Source of the DNA: Propionibacteriaceae bacterium
GTDB taxonomy: Bacteria > Actinomycetota > Actinomycetes > Propionibacteriales > Propionibacteriaceae
Direction of reading: 5' to 3'
NCBI GenBank assembly: GCA_025923975.1
Contig: JAICEV010000175.1
Coordinates: forward strand, 1-7,235
Length of the DNA stretch: 7,235 nucleotides
Shown: in pieces, positions 5,583 through 7,235 of the stretch
Position numbering within the stretch: the first letter of the stretch is position 1
Layout: each line of letters starts with the position of its first letter
Translations under genes and position numbers: made by a program
The notes under the pieces: generated by a model
Seen by the model: the letters and a program-made list of their open reading frames with translations, nothing else
Databases searched by the model: none
What the model was told of the DNA's origin: nothing

Positions 5583-6479
5583 ATGCGCAGGTGGTCGTTC
5601 ACGAAGGGACACGGCACCGAGAACGACTTCGTCCTCATCCTTGATCGGGAATCAATGCTCGATGTCGGACCTGCGGAGGTTCGCTTTATCTGCAACCGGC
5701 GCGCCGGCGTCGGCGCCGACGGCCTGCTTCGGGCCGTACTCGCCAAGCATGTCGACGGCTGGGATGGCGATGGTGCGTTGTGGTTTATGGATTACCGCAA
5801 CGCTGATGGATCGATCGCTGAGATGTGCGGCAATGGAATTCGAGTCTTCGTGCGCTACCTGCTCGATCAGGATCTGGTTCATGGACCAGTTGTCCAAGTC
5901 GCTACGCGGAGCGGTCTGAAGGTAACGACAGCACTGCCGGATGGCCGAGTTCGAGTCAACATGGGCCCGGTCGTGGTGGGAAGTCGATCAGTGCTCGTCA
6001 CCACCGCTGACGGTGCTGACTTCAAGGCGTTCACGGCTGACGTAGGCAATCCGCATGCGGTGAGCTTCGCCGACAACCTCGACCTGCTGCCGCTGTACCT
6101 CCCGCCCCGCTGGGATCCAGCCGAGGAATTTCCCGAGGGCGTGAACTTGGAGTTCGTACGGCAGTGTGGACCCCAGCACATCGCGATGCGCGTCTTCGAA
6201 CGCGGTGTCGGCGAGACCAAGTCCTGCGGCACCGGAACAGTCGCCGCCGCGGCGGTGGCCCGCGTACAGGGTCAGGATCTGACGCCGCTGCCGGTGACTT
6301 ATCGCGTCGACGTGCCGGGTGGCAGTGTTGACGTTCAGTTAACCGAGCATGAGGCTTATTTGACTGGGCCCGCCGTTCTCGTCGCGCATGGTGAGCTATC
6401 CCTGCCGGATCGCGCTGTTCTTGAAACTCAACCTCGTCCCGCCGCCGAGTCGGTCGCTCCGGGGCGGGCTAGCCACTAG
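5583..6479 (+). CDS. dapF: Diaminopimelate epimerase DapF
   Basis: DapF converts LL- to meso-diaminopimelate, the precursor of lysine and, in many actinobacteria, of the peptidoglycan cross-link. It is a PLP-independent racemase with two active-site cysteines. Both are present: Cys82 in MCGNGIR and Cys215 in SCGTGT. Other conserved blocks are KGHGTENDF (8-16), RAGVGADGLL (40-49), DYRNADGS (70-77), VGNPHAV (154-160), GVNLEFV (186-192) and FERGVGETK (205-213). The 298-residue length is slightly above the usual 270-290 because of a C-terminal Pro/Ala-rich tail after residue 280. The ATG at 5583 follows the miaA stop by 4 bp; GGAAG (5569-5573) inside the end of miaA is a modest ribosome site 9 nt away, so translational coupling to miaA is likely. 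The enzyme is cytoplasmic. Confidence 0.97.
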   Translation: MRRWSFTKGHGTENDFVLILDRESMLDVGPAEVRFICNRRAGVGADGLLRAVLAKHVDGWDGDGALWFMDYRNADGSIAEMCGNGIRVFVRYLLDQDLVHGPVVQVATRSGLKVTTALPDGRVRVNMGPVVVGSRSVLVTTADGADFKAFTADVGNPHAVSFADNLDLLPLYLPPRWDPAEEFPEGVNLEFVRQCGPQHIAMRVFERGVGETKSCGTGTVAAAAVARVQGQDLTPLPVTYRVDVPGGSVDVQLTEHEAYLTGPAVLVAHGELSLPDRAVLETQPRPAAESVAPGRASH

Positions 6480-6482
6480 GAG
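6478..6482 (+). promoter_or_regulatory. Ribosome binding site of the SDR gene overlapping the dapF stop
   Basis: AGGAG shares its first two bases with the TAG stop of dapF (6477-6479) and lies 6 nt before the ATG at 6489. The arrangement fixes the start of the dehydrogenase and suggests translational coupling in one mRNA. Confidence 0.75.
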
Positions 6483-6488
6483 CTGTGA

Positions 6489-7235
6489 ATGTCTGTTCTC
6501 GACGCTTTTTCGCTGTCCGGCAAGGTCTCTGTGGTGACCGGAGCCAATCGAGGCATCGGTAGGGCCCTGGCGACAGCCCTCGCCGAAGCTGGCAGCGACC
6601 TCGTGCTCCTAGTCAGAGATACCGGCGCGGCAGCAGGGGCGATCAAGGAATTGGAGTCTCTCGGAGTCGCCGCGATCGCTGTGGCCGCGGATGTCACCGA
6701 GCCGGATCAGGTAGCACGCGCAGCGAGTGAGGTGATGGACCGACTCGGCCAGGTTGACGTACTGGTGAACAATGCCGGCGCATGCATTCATCGGCCTTCC
6801 CTCGAGATTCCCGCGGAGGAGTGGCGGTTCGTGATGGATGTGAACGTGAACGGCGTCTGGCACTGCGCGCAGGAGTTCGGCCGGCTGATGGTTGCGCAAC
6901 ACGGCGGGGCGATCATCAACATCGGCTCGATCTCGGCTCAGATTGTCAACCGACCGCAGTGGCAGCCGGCGTACAACGCCTCGAAGGCCGCGGTGCACCA
7001 GTTGACCCGTTCCCTGGCCGCCGAATGGGCGCCTCACGGTGTACGTGTGAACGCTTTGGCACCCGGCTATATCAAGACCGAGATGGCTCCGGTCGATAAG
7101 CCAGAGTTCAAGCGTCATTGGATCGATGACGCGCCGATGCAGCGTTACGCCATGCCATCGGAATTGGGGCCCTGCGTAGTCTTTCTGGCCTCCGACGCGT
7201 CCTCATTCATGACCGGTGAGGTAGTGGTGATGGAC
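6489..7235 (+). CDS. Short-chain dehydrogenase/reductase, 3' end cut by the window
   Basis: An NAD(P)-dependent classical SDR; 249 codons are visible and the frame is open at the right edge. The cofactor motif TGANRGIG is at 17-24, NNAG at 94-97, and the catalytic tetrad is Asn119, Ser149, Tyr162 and Lys166 (YNASK). The LAPGYIKTEM segment follows the active site as in classical members. The last visible residues, TGEVVVMD, normally precede a terminal GG(Y/W) motif, so only a few codons should be missing. The INIGSISAQIVNRPQ and AAEWAPHGVRVNALAPGY segments recall polyol/sugar dehydrogenases (for example sorbose, arabinitol or gluconate 5-dehydrogenase types), but substrate specificity in SDRs cannot be read reliably from sequence. 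Arg43 after the second beta strand (LLVRD), where NAD-preferring members usually carry Asp, hints at NADP use. It is 9 bp after dapF and probably cotranscribed. A link to diaminopimelate or tRNA modification is not evident. Confidence 0.92.
   Translation, partial: MSVLDAFSLSGKVSVVTGANRGIGRALATALAEAGSDLVLLVRDTGAAAGAIKELESLGVAAIAVAADVTEPDQVARAASEVMDRLGQVDVLVNNAGACIHRPSLEIPAEEWRFVMDVNVNGVWHCAQEFGRLMVAQHGGAIINIGSISAQIVNRPQWQPAYNASKAAVHQLTRSLAAEWAPHGVRVNALAPGYIKTEMAPVDKPEFKRHWIDDAPMQRYAMPSELGPCVVFLASDASSFMTGEVVVMD

Noticed and set aside
1..7235. Mobile element, CRISPR array, tRNA or rRNA gene, or new defence system
   Set aside because: No transposase, inverted terminal repeats, regular spaced repeats, cloverleaf or rRNA-like stretch was seen; the gene content is metabolic and housekeeping.

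Overview
The window looks like a chromosomal core segment of a moderately high-GC actinobacterium. Three things point there: an ATPase followed by a solute-binding lipoprotein in the gluA-gluB order of the actinobacterial glutamate uptake operon, a small MT0933/Rv0909-type 'antitoxin' protein (a family I know only from Actinobacteria), and a miaB ... miaA-dapF cluster whose proteins carry actinobacterial-style motifs (for example KGHGTEN at the start of DapF). Species cannot be read from the sequence.

Left part (1-2138), all on the minus strand. Reading in the direction of transcription: a YihR/YphB-type aldose 1-epimerase (2138-1233), the glutamate-type ABC transporter ATPase gluA (1130-285), and the 5' end of the solute-binding lipoprotein gluB (231-1, running off the left edge). 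The permease genes would be expected beyond position 1.

Middle part (2139-4504). A compact 50-bp divergent region separates the epimerase from miaB (tRNA A37 methylthiotransferase). Neither gene has an obvious Shine-Dalgarno; each has a TANNNT hexamer 8-9 nt before its start, so leaderless transcripts are plausible. A non-heme ferritin follows miaB by 23 bp. Its ferroxidase residues fall at the same numbers as in E. coli FtnA. Facing it on the minus strand is the 69-residue antitoxin-like protein; the two convergent genes are separated by a short spacer with a tandem 13-bp repeat.

Right part (4607-7235), plus strand. miaA (tRNA A37 dimethylallyltransferase), dapF (diaminopimelate epimerase, 4 bp after miaA) and a short-chain dehydrogenase (9 bp after dapF, cut by the right edge a few codons before its expected end) form a tight operon-like run. 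MiaA and MiaB act successively on the same tRNA adenosine (i6A37 then ms2i6A37), DapF supplies meso-diaminopimelate for the wall and lysine, and the glu genes import glutamate/aspartate-type amino acids.

No mobile element, CRISPR array, RNA gene or stretch above 300 bp without a gene was seen. I found no convincing evidence of an undescribed system. The most notable points are the ferritin in the miaB-miaA interval, the toxin-less antitoxin homologue, the miaA start-site conflict, and the N-terminal extension of GluA.
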